Of a stretch of DNA of 64,000 bases, positions 51,746 through 59,768 are shown piece after piece. Source of the stretch: Bermanella sp040371755 (GTDB lineage: Bacteria > Pseudomonadota > Gammaproteobacteria > Pseudomonadales > Oceanobacteraceae). The notes under the pieces are model-generated. The model searched no databases and was not told the origin of the DNA. It saw only the letters and a program-made list of their open reading frames with translations. Within the stretch, counting starts at the first letter, position 1; every line of letters begins with the position of its first letter. A program made the translations under genes and the position numbers. The stretch is taken from the NCBI RefSeq assembly GCF_040371755.1, contig NZ_BAABWE010000007.1, forward strand, positions 1 to 64,000. The letters are read 5' to 3'.

Positions 51746-53059
51746 TTATTGTTCTACCTGATAAAAATGATAACAACTGCGCCCTTTATTTTTTGATTCA
51801 TATAAAGCTGTGTCGGCTTTTTTCAATAATTCATCGGTTGTTTCAGCATTATTTGGAAAGGTAGAGATTCCAATGCTGATGCCAATAAGGCATTCGCTTT
51901 CATTCAGTATGAAAGGTTGTTTGATACTTTCGATAATGCGTTTTGCCACAGATGCGGCATTTTCTTGGGTGTCGATGTCTTTGAGTATAATGACAAATTC
52001 ATCACCGCCCATTCTGCAAACAATATCGGTTTCTTTTACGCAAGCGCTTAACCGCCCTGCGGTTGCGATTAAAAGTTCATCCCCCGTACTGTGACCAAGA
52101 CTGTCGTTGATTCCTTTGAATCGATCAAGGTCCATATATAAAACAGCGAGTTTTGAATTTTCCCGTTTAGAATGAGAAATAGTTTCAGTTAACATTTCAA
52201 GAGTGATGTAACGATTACATAATCCTGTTAATCCATCTTTGTGTGCCAGCTCTATGAGCTTTTTTTCCATGTCTCGGCGTTTTGTAATGTCTTGGAATAC
52301 AATCACGACACCTTTATAAATGCCTTCTTCTATTATGGGGGTGGCAATGTATTCAGCGGGATAGAGCTTGTCATTTTTTCGCCAGTAGACACCAATATCT
52401 TGTCGCCAGCATTCCCCTTGTGCACAATGCTGTTCGATGGGGCAGTCGACCCAGTTTTCAACAAATCCACCGTTATCATCAAAAATAAAATACTTTAAAA
52501 TGGAGTCACCCACTAAGGGCTCTTGGTTACGCTTTAAAATATTAAGAGCAACAGGGTTAGCAAATGTGATGATACCGTCTCGATTTAATCCAAGTACGCC
52601 TTCACCCACCGCTTTAAGTAATAATGCTGTGCGCTCTTTTAAGCGTTGATTGCGCAGTAACTCTTCACGCAATAGTGTTTTTTGTTGGTGTATTTGAAGG
52701 AATATGTTGACCTTACCCATGACCACATGGCGGTTGATGGGTTTGATTATATGGTCAATACCGCCTGCCTCATAGGCTTGTATTTCGGAGTGTTTATCGC
52801 CATCGGATGCGGTAATAAACACTATAGGTGTGACGCGATACCTAGGTATTTGACGTAATAGTTTGGAGGCTTCAAAGCCATCCATTCTTGGCATTTGTAC
52901 ATCCATAAAGATTACAAAAAAAGAATGACGTTTGCATAGCTCAATGCATTCTTCGCCGTTGTAGGCGCTGTACACATTGATATTCAGCTTGCTAACCAGT
53001 TTTTTTAGGATGAGATGGATCTCACGGGAGTCATCTACGATGAGCAGTTTATTGTCCAT
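51746..53059 (-). CDS. Response regulator diguanylate cyclase, REC-PAS-GGDEF
   Basis: A 437-residue protein. Receiver (1 to about 122) with VDDS and phosphoacceptor D53 in FMDVQMPRMDGF; PAS domain (about 145-265) with LLKAVGEGVLGLNRDGIITF and GVVIVFQDITKRRDM; GGDEF domain (about 270-437) with LYMDLDRFKGINDSLGHSTG and an intact MGGDEFVIIL. The position of the RxxD inhibitory site reads KETD, so product inhibition may be weak. No kinase is adjacent. It should make cyclic di-GMP on phosphorylation. Confidence 0.93.
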   Translation of the reverse strand: MDNKLLIVDDSREIHLILKKLVSKLNINVYSAYNGEECIELCKRHSFFVIFMDVQMPRMDGFEASKLLRQIPRYRVTPIVFITASDGDKHSEIQAYEAGGIDHIIKPINRHVVMGKVNIFLQIHQQKTLLREELLRNQRLKERTALLLKAVGEGVLGLNRDGIITFANPVALNILKRNQEPLVGDSILKYFIFDDNGGFVENWVDCPIEQHCAQGECWRQDIGVYWRKNDKLYPAEYIATPIIEEGIYKGVVIVFQDITKRRDMEKKLIELAHKDGLTGLCNRYITLEMLTETISHSKRENSKLAVLYMDLDRFKGINDSLGHSTGDELLIATAGRLSACVKETDIVCRMGGDEFVIILKDIDTQENAASVAKRIIESIKQPFILNESECLIGISIGISTFPNNAETTDELLKKADTALYESKNKGRSCYHFYQVEQ

Positions 53060-53188
53060 TCTAATAGTCTAGACGACTATGAAAGTATCTCTAATTGATG
53101 AATAACTTCTGTATATTAATGATAGTAAGTTATAAATTTTATCTGGAAATAACCTCATGGAATAAAAATGGCGACGAAAGTCTTTTTA

Positions 53189-54163
53189 TTATTCAACGGT
53201 TATTCTTTTTCGGCTCTGTCGCAAAGGAGGGACACCAAATACTCGTTTATAGGCTCTTGAGAAAGCCGCTTCGGAGGTGTAGCCCAGTTCTTCGGCTAAA
53301 TCCATTAGCGAAATAGAGGATTGCATAATTTTCATGCGCGCTAAGTTCATACGCCATTCTGTTAGGTACTGTTTGACAGATGTGCCTATTACTTCAGTGA
53401 AGCGAGCAGAAAACCCTGATCGAGACATGCCAGCTTGGCTAGCTAATTGACCCACAGTCCAGTGGGTTTCAGGGTGTGCATGCATGATTGCTAATGCTTT
53501 ACCAACTTTTGGGTCTTTTAACGCACCAACCCAACCTAGGTTGGCTTCGGGTGAGTGTTCGATCCAATACCGGATGGCCTGAATCACAATAATATCCGCT
53601 AGGTGTGCTACGACTGTTTCACCGCCAGTTCCTAACATGGTCGCTTCTTCGGCGATGAGTTCAATCAAGGTTTGCAGTTTTGTAGAAAGTTGACCGTTTT
53701 CGCTTTTGATATGGATGAGTGTGGGCAGTTGTTCTATGAGTTTTTTACCTGCAATGTGATCGAAATTTAAAATACCGCAGGTTAAAAAAGTGGCTTCACC
53801 ACCGCCGCCATAATGGATAAATTCAAAGCGCTCGGATAGTTTAGTCACTGGAATGTCAAAAAATGGTTCGCAGTGAGTTGTTTTCTCATTGGCAATGCAG
53901 TGACCTTCGCCTTTGGGTAGTAGTACTAAATCGCCGGGTTGAATATAAACATCGTCGTGATCATCAAACCTTAACCACGCACCTCCTTGGGTGACGATAT
54001 GAAACATCATTTGGCCTTCCATAGACGGCATTTTGGCCCCCCACGGAGCAGTGAACTCAGATTGAGCGTACACCATTCCATTTAAACGCAGTGAATATAA
54101 GGTTTCACCAAGGGTATCACTTGCTATGGGAAACTCCCTTGTGGTTGAAATTTTCAAAATCAC
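53189..54163 (-). CDS. AraC-family transcriptional regulator with cupin sensor domain
   Basis: A 324-residue regulator. The N-terminal cupin (about 15-200; FTAPWGAKMPSMEGQMMFHI, GDLVLLPKGEGHCI) is of the AraC_binding/cupin_6 type; the C-terminal part has two helix-turn-helix motifs: GQLASQAGMSRSGFSARFTE and MDLAEELGYTSEAAFSRAYK, then RVFGVPPLRQSR. It is divergent from the NmrA-like oxidoreductase gene with 134 bases between, an arrangement usual when the regulator controls its neighbour. Confidence 0.92.
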   Translation of the reverse strand: MILKISTTREFPIASDTLGETLYSLRLNGMVYAQSEFTAPWGAKMPSMEGQMMFHIVTQGGAWLRFDDHDDVYIQPGDLVLLPKGEGHCIANEKTTHCEPFFDIPVTKLSERFEFIHYGGGGEATFLTCGILNFDHIAGKKLIEQLPTLIHIKSENGQLSTKLQTLIELIAEEATMLGTGGETVVAHLADIIVIQAIRYWIEHSPEANLGWVGALKDPKVGKALAIMHAHPETHWTVGQLASQAGMSRSGFSARFTEVIGTSVKQYLTEWRMNLARMKIMQSSISLMDLAEELGYTSEAAFSRAYKRVFGVPPLRQSRKRITVE

Positions 54164-54297
54164 TTCCTTACACGCTTATTTGGATAAACTGCAAAGAAAT
54201 ATAGATCTATGAGCATTAATCATCAAGCAATTTAACTCTAAACTGTCAATTCAATAGGGGATGTTCCCCACAAACTGAAACAAAAGAGGGTGATGAT

Positions 54298-55119
54298 ATG
54301 AAGCAAGATCTAATTGCAGTGGTTGGCGCAACGGGTAAGACAGGCCGTCGAGTTCTAACGTCATTGCAGGAGCAGGGTTGCCAAGTGAGGGCATTATCTC
54401 GAACCAGTAAAATACCATTTGATTGGGAAAACCGAGAAACATGGAAGCCAGCTTTAACCGATATTCATAGTGTTTATGTCACTTATTATCCTGATCTGGC
54501 TGTGCCCGAAGCGCAAAACGATATCCAAGCGTTTGTGGATTTAGCACAAAGTATGGGGGTCAATCATTTGGTTCTACTTTCTGGTCGTGGGGAGCAGGGA
54601 GCGCAAAATGCAGAACAGGTTGTCATCAATAGCACCTTAGAATGGAACATCGTACGGGCCAGTTGGTTTATGCAAAATTTCAGTGAAAGTTTCATGCTTG
54701 AGGGCATTCAAGCCGGTCAATTAGTGTTGCCCGAGCATATGGCATTAGAACCATTTATTGATGTTGACGACATTGCCGACGTGGTCGTGGCAGCATTAAC
54801 CCGTGATGAATTGCGCAATCAGGTTTTAGAAGTCACCGGACCGGAGTTATTATCCTTTGCTCAATGTGTCGATGTGACCGCTGAAATGCTACAACGTGAT
54901 ATTCAGTTGTTAACCGTGCCGATTGAATCCTATTTAGAGGGTGCTGAGGCGCAGGGCATGCCAGCAGACATTGCGTGGTTGATTAATGAGTTGTTCGTTA
55001 ATGTATTGGATGGCCGTAATGAAAGTACCACCAATACTATTGAAACTATTCTACAACGTCCGGCAAAAACGTTTAAAGATTATGCGCAAGATACGGCTGC
55101 AACTGGGGTGTGGTCTTAA
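54298..55119 (+). CDS. NmrA-like NAD(P)-binding oxidoreductase/sensor
   Basis: A 273-residue atypical short-chain dehydrogenase. The dinucleotide loop is AVVGATGKTGRRVLTSLQEQ; LVLLSGRGEQGAQNAEQVVI and WNIVRASWFMQNFSESFM correspond to the NmrA/azoR-like active region lacking a normal YxxxK. Such proteins are quinone oxidoreductase-like (QorB) or redox sensors. GAGGGTGATGAT stands just before the start. Probably controlled by the divergent AraC regulator. Confidence 0.87.
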   Translation: MKQDLIAVVGATGKTGRRVLTSLQEQGCQVRALSRTSKIPFDWENRETWKPALTDIHSVYVTYYPDLAVPEAQNDIQAFVDLAQSMGVNHLVLLSGRGEQGAQNAEQVVINSTLEWNIVRASWFMQNFSESFMLEGIQAGQLVLPEHMALEPFIDVDDIADVVVAALTRDELRNQVLEVTGPELLSFAQCVDVTAEMLQRDIQLLTVPIESYLEGAEAQGMPADIAWLINELFVNVLDGRNESTTNTIETILQRPAKTFKDYAQDTAATGVWS

Positions 55120-55321
55120 CAAATATTAAGGCTGTATAATAGGGTTTAAGAGGCGATCTTTAGTGGTCGCCTTGTTAATGTTGAAGAAAATAACCCTCAA
55201 TAATGACAAGGTGCTTGTTATGGTTATTTAAATTTCTGATGGATTGAGTACAGAATTATAACAGTAATCACAATATGATTTGTTGTAAAACGCCACTATG
55301 ACTTATTTATGCTAAGAGTGC

Positions 55322-56443
55322 TTAATCCTTTTTGTTTGGCATGTTTTTCTCATTAAATGGCAATGCCTCGTAACAACTTTGTTTGTATAGTGCTAAGGAT
55401 TTGCTCTCTTCTTTTACAAAATCACCTACAGCTTCATGAAACCCTTTATGTACTAAATAATGTAAGGAGCGAGTGTATATCGGTTCAAATCCACGGGCGA
55501 TTTTATGCTCCCCTTGAGTACCTGGGTCAAAATGACTTAGGCCATTAGCTATGCAGTATTCTATGCCTTGGTAATAACACAGTTCAAAGTGCAGGTTTTC
55601 AAAGTCTTTGATGGCACCCCAATAGCGGCCATATAAATTTTTATCATCACAAAAATACAAAGCACAAGCAATTGGTTCATTGTTTTGATAAGCAAACACA
55701 AACTTCATTTGTGCGCCCATGGTACGCCCCATTTGTTTGAAGCTATTTAATGTTAGGTAGCCTTGCATGCCTCGCATTTGATAGGTGCTTTGATAACATT
55801 GATAAAAAAACTGCCAATCGTTTAATGTTAAGTTTTCAGTATTTAACCATCGAATTTCAATGTGCTGTTGGCGGATGCTTTTTCGTTCTTTATTCACGGC
55901 TTTGCGTTTACGGGATTTAAAGCGGCTAAGATAATCATCAAAGCTTTGATAGCCATAGTTGAACCAATGGAATTGCACACTTTTACGTTCGTGCCAGTTT
56001 TCATGGGTTAGTAATTCTCTTTCTTGTTGGTTGCAAAACAATATATGTACACCGCTTAGGTTTTGTTCATGACAGTGTTGCTGTAATTGTGTACTTAGTA
56101 ATTCTCCATTAACCCTGTTTAAGTCTGAGGAGATAATTCTTGGACCAGTAGCAGGGGTGAAAGGAGCGGCTATAATTAATTTTGGGTAATAGTTTAATCC
56201 ATGGCGAGAATAGGCTTCTGCCCAACTCCAATCAAACACATATTCGCCATAGGAGTGCTGTTTTAAAAAACTGGGTAATAATAAATTTTGTTTTTCATCG
56301 TATAAAAAATGACCTTGCCAGCCGCTTTGAGCATTAATCGAACCGTATTGCTCTAATGCTTGAATAAATGCTTTTTGAGTAAATGGGTATGAGTTTTGCC
56401 AGATAGAATCTGGGGCTTGCTCAATTGAATTTAACCATTGCAT
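55322..56443 (-). CDS. GNAT/FemAB-like N-acyltransferase (peptidogalycan biosynthesis family, DUF482)
   Basis: A 373-residue protein of the family often annotated as peptidogalycan biosynthesis protein. Markers are SGWQGHFLYDEKQNLLLPSF, YGEYVFDWSWAEAYSRHGLN, FTPATGPRIIS, RFKSRKRKAVNKERKSI and CYYQGIEYCIANGLSHFDPG followed by TQGEHKIARGFEP. FemAB proteins transfer aminoacyl groups, but the substrate of this subgroup is not known. It faces a HIT protein gene across 50 bases. Confidence 0.88.
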   Translation of the reverse strand: MQWLNSIEQAPDSIWQNSYPFTQKAFIQALEQYGSINAQSGWQGHFLYDEKQNLLLPSFLKQHSYGEYVFDWSWAEAYSRHGLNYYPKLIIAAPFTPATGPRIISSDLNRVNGELLSTQLQQHCHEQNLSGVHILFCNQQERELLTHENWHERKSVQFHWFNYGYQSFDDYLSRFKSRKRKAVNKERKSIRQQHIEIRWLNTENLTLNDWQFFYQCYQSTYQMRGMQGYLTLNSFKQMGRTMGAQMKFVFAYQNNEPIACALYFCDDKNLYGRYWGAIKDFENLHFELCYYQGIEYCIANGLSHFDPGTQGEHKIARGFEPIYTRSLHYLVHKGFHEAVGDFVKEESKSLALYKQSCYEALPFNEKNMPNKKD

Positions 56444-56493
56444 ATTTGCGGCCCTTATTGGTTAAATAGACATAAGAATTTAGGAGCATCATT

Positions 56494-56940
56494 ATGTACA
56501 AATTGGATCCACAGCTTCAACAAGATACTGTACTGTTAGGTCAGTTTAAGCTTTGTGATGTATTGCTTATGAATGATTCCCAGTTTCCTTGGGTTATTTT
56601 GGTTCCACGTAGAGGCAGTACCAATGAGTTATACCAGCTTTCTACAGAAGAGCGCTATTTACAATCCGATGAATCAGCTTATGTAAGCCAACGTTTATCG
56701 GACTATTTTGAAGCGGATAGTATGAATATTGCGGCACTTGGCAATGTTGTGCCACAACTGCATATTCATCATGTGGTGCGCAAAGAGAGTGACCTAATGT
56801 GGCCTAAACCTGTTTGGGGGGCGATTCAAGCTAAGCCATATTTAAAAGAAGACTTACAAAAAATGGTAGATGAGCTGACCTTACTATTTAGTGATAAGTT
56901 TGTAGCCCCTTCTGATAACGATTCAGACGCCATGTATTAA
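56494..56940 (+). CDS. HIT domain-containing protein
   Basis: A 148-residue histidine-triad-like nucleotide-binding protein: DSQFPWVILVPRRGSTNELY and QLHIHHVVRKESD. His at 90, 92 and 93 give HxHH rather than the canonical HxHxH, a form shared with a proteobacterial subgroup that also has the downstream WPKPVWG motif seen here. Hydrolysis of a nucleoside phosphoramidate or dinucleotide is possible; the substrate is unknown. Confidence 0.9.
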   Translation: MYKLDPQLQQDTVLLGQFKLCDVLLMNDSQFPWVILVPRRGSTNELYQLSTEERYLQSDESAYVSQRLSDYFEADSMNIAALGNVVPQLHIHHVVRKESDLMWPKPVWGAIQAKPYLKEDLQKMVDELTLLFSDKFVAPSDNDSDAMY

Positions 56941-56948
56941 AGGTTATC

Positions 56949-57683
56949 TTACCGCAAATGCTTGAGTATTTGCGGTGCAATTTGTTGCGCCCATGTCTTG
57001 TAACCTAATTCGTTTGGATGATATCCGTCTATTGCCATAAATTCGCTACTAATCGGTAGTTCACTGCATACATAATGAACGCAATTCTGGCTTTCACATG
57101 TTATTCGTAATTGCTTATCTAAAAGGGCGGCTCTTAATCCTAATAGGTATTTTAGTGGGGCTGGCAATGCTGGAAACTTAGCCATTGGGGGTACCTGCAT
57201 AAAGAAGATGTGCTGAGCCCCTTTTTGTCGTAGTAATTTAATGCTTTTTTGAATTTCTGTCTTCCATGTTTTTAAACTGGTTAATCCGGTTGTGTCGTTT
57301 ACGCCCATTGTCACAATGGCTAAATCCGCCGTTCCTTTGTATTTCGATAAATGGTGGTTTAGCTCTGTCATGCGTATGCCGTTGTTGCCCTGCATATGAC
57401 AATGAAAACCTTGGCCGTTTGAGTTGATGTGTAATTCATGTGTTAGATGATGACTTATCCCTTGAGACAGGGTTTCTACACCCACACCTGCCACGGTGGA
57501 TTCACCAATATGCAGTATTTTCAAATAAGTATCAGGGTCGCCTATATATAAGGTGTTGTTACCAGTTGCTTCAGGTAAGCGTAGAGCTGTTTTTTTCAAA
57601 TAAAGCGCTTGAGGGATGCTAAGCAAAAAGATAGGGCTAGAAAGATACCAGAGCCACTGCAGAATAGGAGTCGATAATTTCAT
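56949..57683 (-). CDS. SGNH/GDSL-family hydrolase
   Basis: A 244-residue esterase/lipase-like protein with an N-terminal hydrophobic segment (residues about 8-27; could be a signal or anchor). Block I reads LHIGESTVAGVG (GES instead of GDS, nucleophile Ser), block III VTMGVNDTTGL (GxND), and block V DGYHPNELGY (Asp-His). It should hydrolyse an ester outside or at the inner membrane. It converges with the HIT gene, 8 bases apart. Confidence 0.88.
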   Translation of the reverse strand: MKLSTPILQWLWYLSSPIFLLSIPQALYLKKTALRLPEATGNNTLYIGDPDTYLKILHIGESTVAGVGVETLSQGISHHLTHELHINSNGQGFHCHMQGNNGIRMTELNHHLSKYKGTADLAIVTMGVNDTTGLTSLKTWKTEIQKSIKLLRQKGAQHIFFMQVPPMAKFPALPAPLKYLLGLRAALLDKQLRITCESQNCVHYVCSELPISSEFMAIDGYHPNELGYKTWAQQIAPQILKHLR

Positions 57684-57770
57684 TGCGATACTTGTTTGGC
57701 TATTAAAAGCACTTATTTTTTATTAACTCTAGGTACATGATTGTGCATTAGATTAATAACCTTTAGGCAT

Positions 57771-57809
57771 AAAAAAGCGGGTTAAGTGAAACACTTAACC
57801 CGCTTTTTA
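57771..57809 (-). terminator. Rho-independent terminator after HU-like gene
   Basis: AAAGCGGGTTAAGTG and CACTTAACCCGCTTT form a 15-bp perfect stem with an AAA loop, bordered by A and T runs. It lies 12 bases after the stop of the minus-strand HU-like gene and can work in both directions. Confidence 0.95.
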
Positions 57810-57821
57810 AAGATAGACGGA

Positions 57822-58259
57822 TTACTCGGCCATTTCTTTTAGTTTTTTCAATGGACGAATTTTAACTGCGATTGAAGCAGGTTTCGCTTTGAAAGTAGTT
57901 TCTTCACCAGTAAATGGGTTGGTACCTTTACGGGCTTTCTTAGCTGGTTTTTTAACAGCTTGAATTTTTAGTAGACCAGGAAGAACGAACTCACCAACCG
58001 CACGTTTTTTAATGTGGCGCTCAATGATGTCTCCAAGACTGTCTAGTACAGACTGAACGTCTTTTTTGCTTAAATCAGCTGATTCAGCAATTTCGTTTAA
58101 AATCTGAGTTTTGTTATAACGTTCTGAAATGGCGGTAAGCTTTTTAGCTGGTGCTTTTTTAACTGGTGCTTTTTTAGTAGCTACCGTTTTTTTAGCGGTT
58201 GCTTTTTTTGCGGTTGCTTTTTTTGCGGTTGCTTTTTTTGCGGTTTTTTTAGCTGCCAT
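57822..58259 (-). CDS. HU-family DNA-binding protein with Lys/Ala-rich N-terminal tail
   Basis: The start is placed at 58259 (MAAKKTAKKATAKK, 145 residues), with AAGGG 8 bases upstream; a longer frame to 58337 is not supported. Residues 1 to about 45 are a basic tail built from KKATA and KKAPV-type repeats like eukaryotic histone H1 or AlgP; residues about 50-145 are an HU/IHF-like fold (YNKTQILNEIAESADLSKKD, VLPGLLKIQAVKKPAKKARK, NPFTGEETTFKAKPAS). It should bind and compact DNA. Confidence 0.92.
   Translation of the reverse strand: MAAKKTAKKATAKKATAKKATAKKTVATKKAPVKKAPAKKLTAISERYNKTQILNEIAESADLSKKDVQSVLDSLGDIIERHIKKRAVGEFVLPGLLKIQAVKKPAKKARKGTNPFTGEETTFKAKPASIAVKIRPLKKLKEMAE
58195..58255 (-). 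repeat. 15-bp tandem repeat inside the HU-like gene
   Basis: GCGGTTGCTTTTTTT recurs about four times in tandem on the plus strand and encodes KKATA on the minus strand. The perfect period and T7 runs make unit loss or gain by slippage likely, which would change tail length in units of five residues. Confidence 0.85.
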
Positions 58260-58354
58260 CGCTATGCCCTTATTGTTTTTGTATTGTGCTTGGCAATATA
58301 CAAATAAGTAGGAGAGTGTAGCAAGTAAAAAAGTCAAAAAAAGCTAAAAAAGGC

Positions 58355-59461
58355 CTATTTTTTAGCTTTTTTTATGTGAAGTCGTTTAACGGCTTGGTTA
58401 AAGTGCTCGACCCAGTTAGGGCAATATAAGGTTCCAACATGCTGATTTATTTCCATTATGGCGCGTACCATGGGTCTTTGTTGGCTGGGTTGATAGGTTC
58501 GTGTTTGGGTAATGGCTTCAAAAGTGTCCACAATGGCCAGTAATTTTGCGCCTTCACATATGTCAAATTCTTTTAAGCCTTCGGGGTAGCCACTGCCGTC
58601 TAATCGCTCATGGTGGTGTAATATTATCTCAGACGCTTCATGCCAAACCTCAAAACTACTAATGAGTCGATGCACTAGTTTTACGTGGCTTTTGATCCAT
58701 TTCCAATCATTGTGACTAAGGGCGCTGGCTTTGTCAGCCATGCCTTTTGGGAAAAAAGCCATGGCTAGATCATGCAAATACAGTGCGGCTTGAAGTTGAT
58801 GTGTATTGATAGGATTACCTGCCAGTTGATTCATATTCATAGCCAGCAAGAACATACGTTCGGTTCGTCCTGGGCCATATGGGCTGCGTTGATCAACCAA
58901 AAGGCTAAGCTGCAAGAAGAATGATACTTCTTCGTTGATTTCGTCTTCGGTAAAATAAAGTTTGTGTTGTGCTTCTTCAAGTTCTTCTAACGGAATGGTT
59001 TCTGGGGCGAGCTTTTCCAATATGAGAATTATTTGCTGATCGTATTCATTGCCTTTTAAAGAGGCAAGGGTACTAATGAGATGTGCCGTATCATCATAAT
59101 TGGTGCTATCAAATTCATTTCCACCATTAATAAAGCTGTCTAACTCATTAAATGTGAGATCTAGACTTAATAGCAATACGTCACCCAGAGCGGGTGTTAA
59201 TCGATTTTGGCTTTTTCTTAAGGTATCTAAAACATCTTCAATGGCTTGGAGTAAGCATAGGTATTGGCTAATACCCATAATGCCAAGGTCCCCTTTTACT
59301 GTGTGGACATCTCTAAATAGAAGGTTAATGGTATTGATGTCATCAGGCTTGCTTTCAAGGCTTAGAAGGTGATCGTTGCAACCTTGACGCTTTTCGACGA
59401 GCTCATCCTTGAGGTCGTTAATCAAATCAGGGTCAAAATTGTCGATATGAACGTTTGCCAT
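58355..59461 (-). CDS. HPt-HD-GYP protein, probable cyclic di-GMP phosphodiesterase
   Basis: A 368-residue protein. An N-terminal HPt domain (about 1-110) has VHTVKGDLGIMG with phosphorylatable H53. After a linker, an HD-GYP domain (about 185-368) shows YLHDLAMAFFP (HD) and ILHHHERLDGSGYPEGL (HHxxxDGxGYP), followed by LLAIVDTFEAITQTRTYQ. Members with the full GYP motif usually degrade cyclic di-GMP. HPt joined to HD-GYP is uncommon and suggests direct phosphorelay input. It could oppose the two GGDEF proteins encoded in this window. Confidence 0.9.
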   Translation of the reverse strand: MANVHIDNFDPDLINDLKDELVEKRQGCNDHLLSLESKPDDINTINLLFRDVHTVKGDLGIMGISQYLCLLQAIEDVLDTLRKSQNRLTPALGDVLLLSLDLTFNELDSFINGGNEFDSTNYDDTAHLISTLASLKGNEYDQQIILILEKLAPETIPLEELEEAQHKLYFTEDEINEEVSFFLQLSLLVDQRSPYGPGRTERMFLLAMNMNQLAGNPINTHQLQAALYLHDLAMAFFPKGMADKASALSHNDWKWIKSHVKLVHRLISSFEVWHEASEIILHHHERLDGSGYPEGLKEFDICEGAKLLAIVDTFEAITQTRTYQPSQQRPMVRAIMEINQHVGTLYCPNWVEHFNQAVKRLHIKKAKK

Positions 59462-59768
59462 GGAACCTCCTTACATAAATAAAGCATAGCAGGGTCACAC
59501 AAGATGTCGGAATTTCGTGCAAAATGGGTATAATGCTCGCCTTTTGATAAATCAGGCTATATTAGGGCTCCTATTGCCTTATTATGAGAATGATCGGCTT
59601 TAGGTAAAGTAAGGCCACATTCACAGTGATAATCGGTGCATTATCACTGCATGAGAGCACTAAAATAGTTGGCCAAGTGCCACATTTAGATAGAAATTTT
59701 CAGCCAGAAGCTCGGCTTTTGCTGACACATAAATCGATACATTTAATTGCTATATTTGGGAATTCACT
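59462..59768. other. Intergenic region upstream of aspS
   Basis: This 307-base region separates divergent genes and should contain the promoters for both. No T-box, leader peptide or known riboswitch was recognised. Small dyads near 59700-59730 (AGCCAGAAGCTCGGCT-like) are weak. TTGGGAA lies just before the aspS start. Confidence 0.35.
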
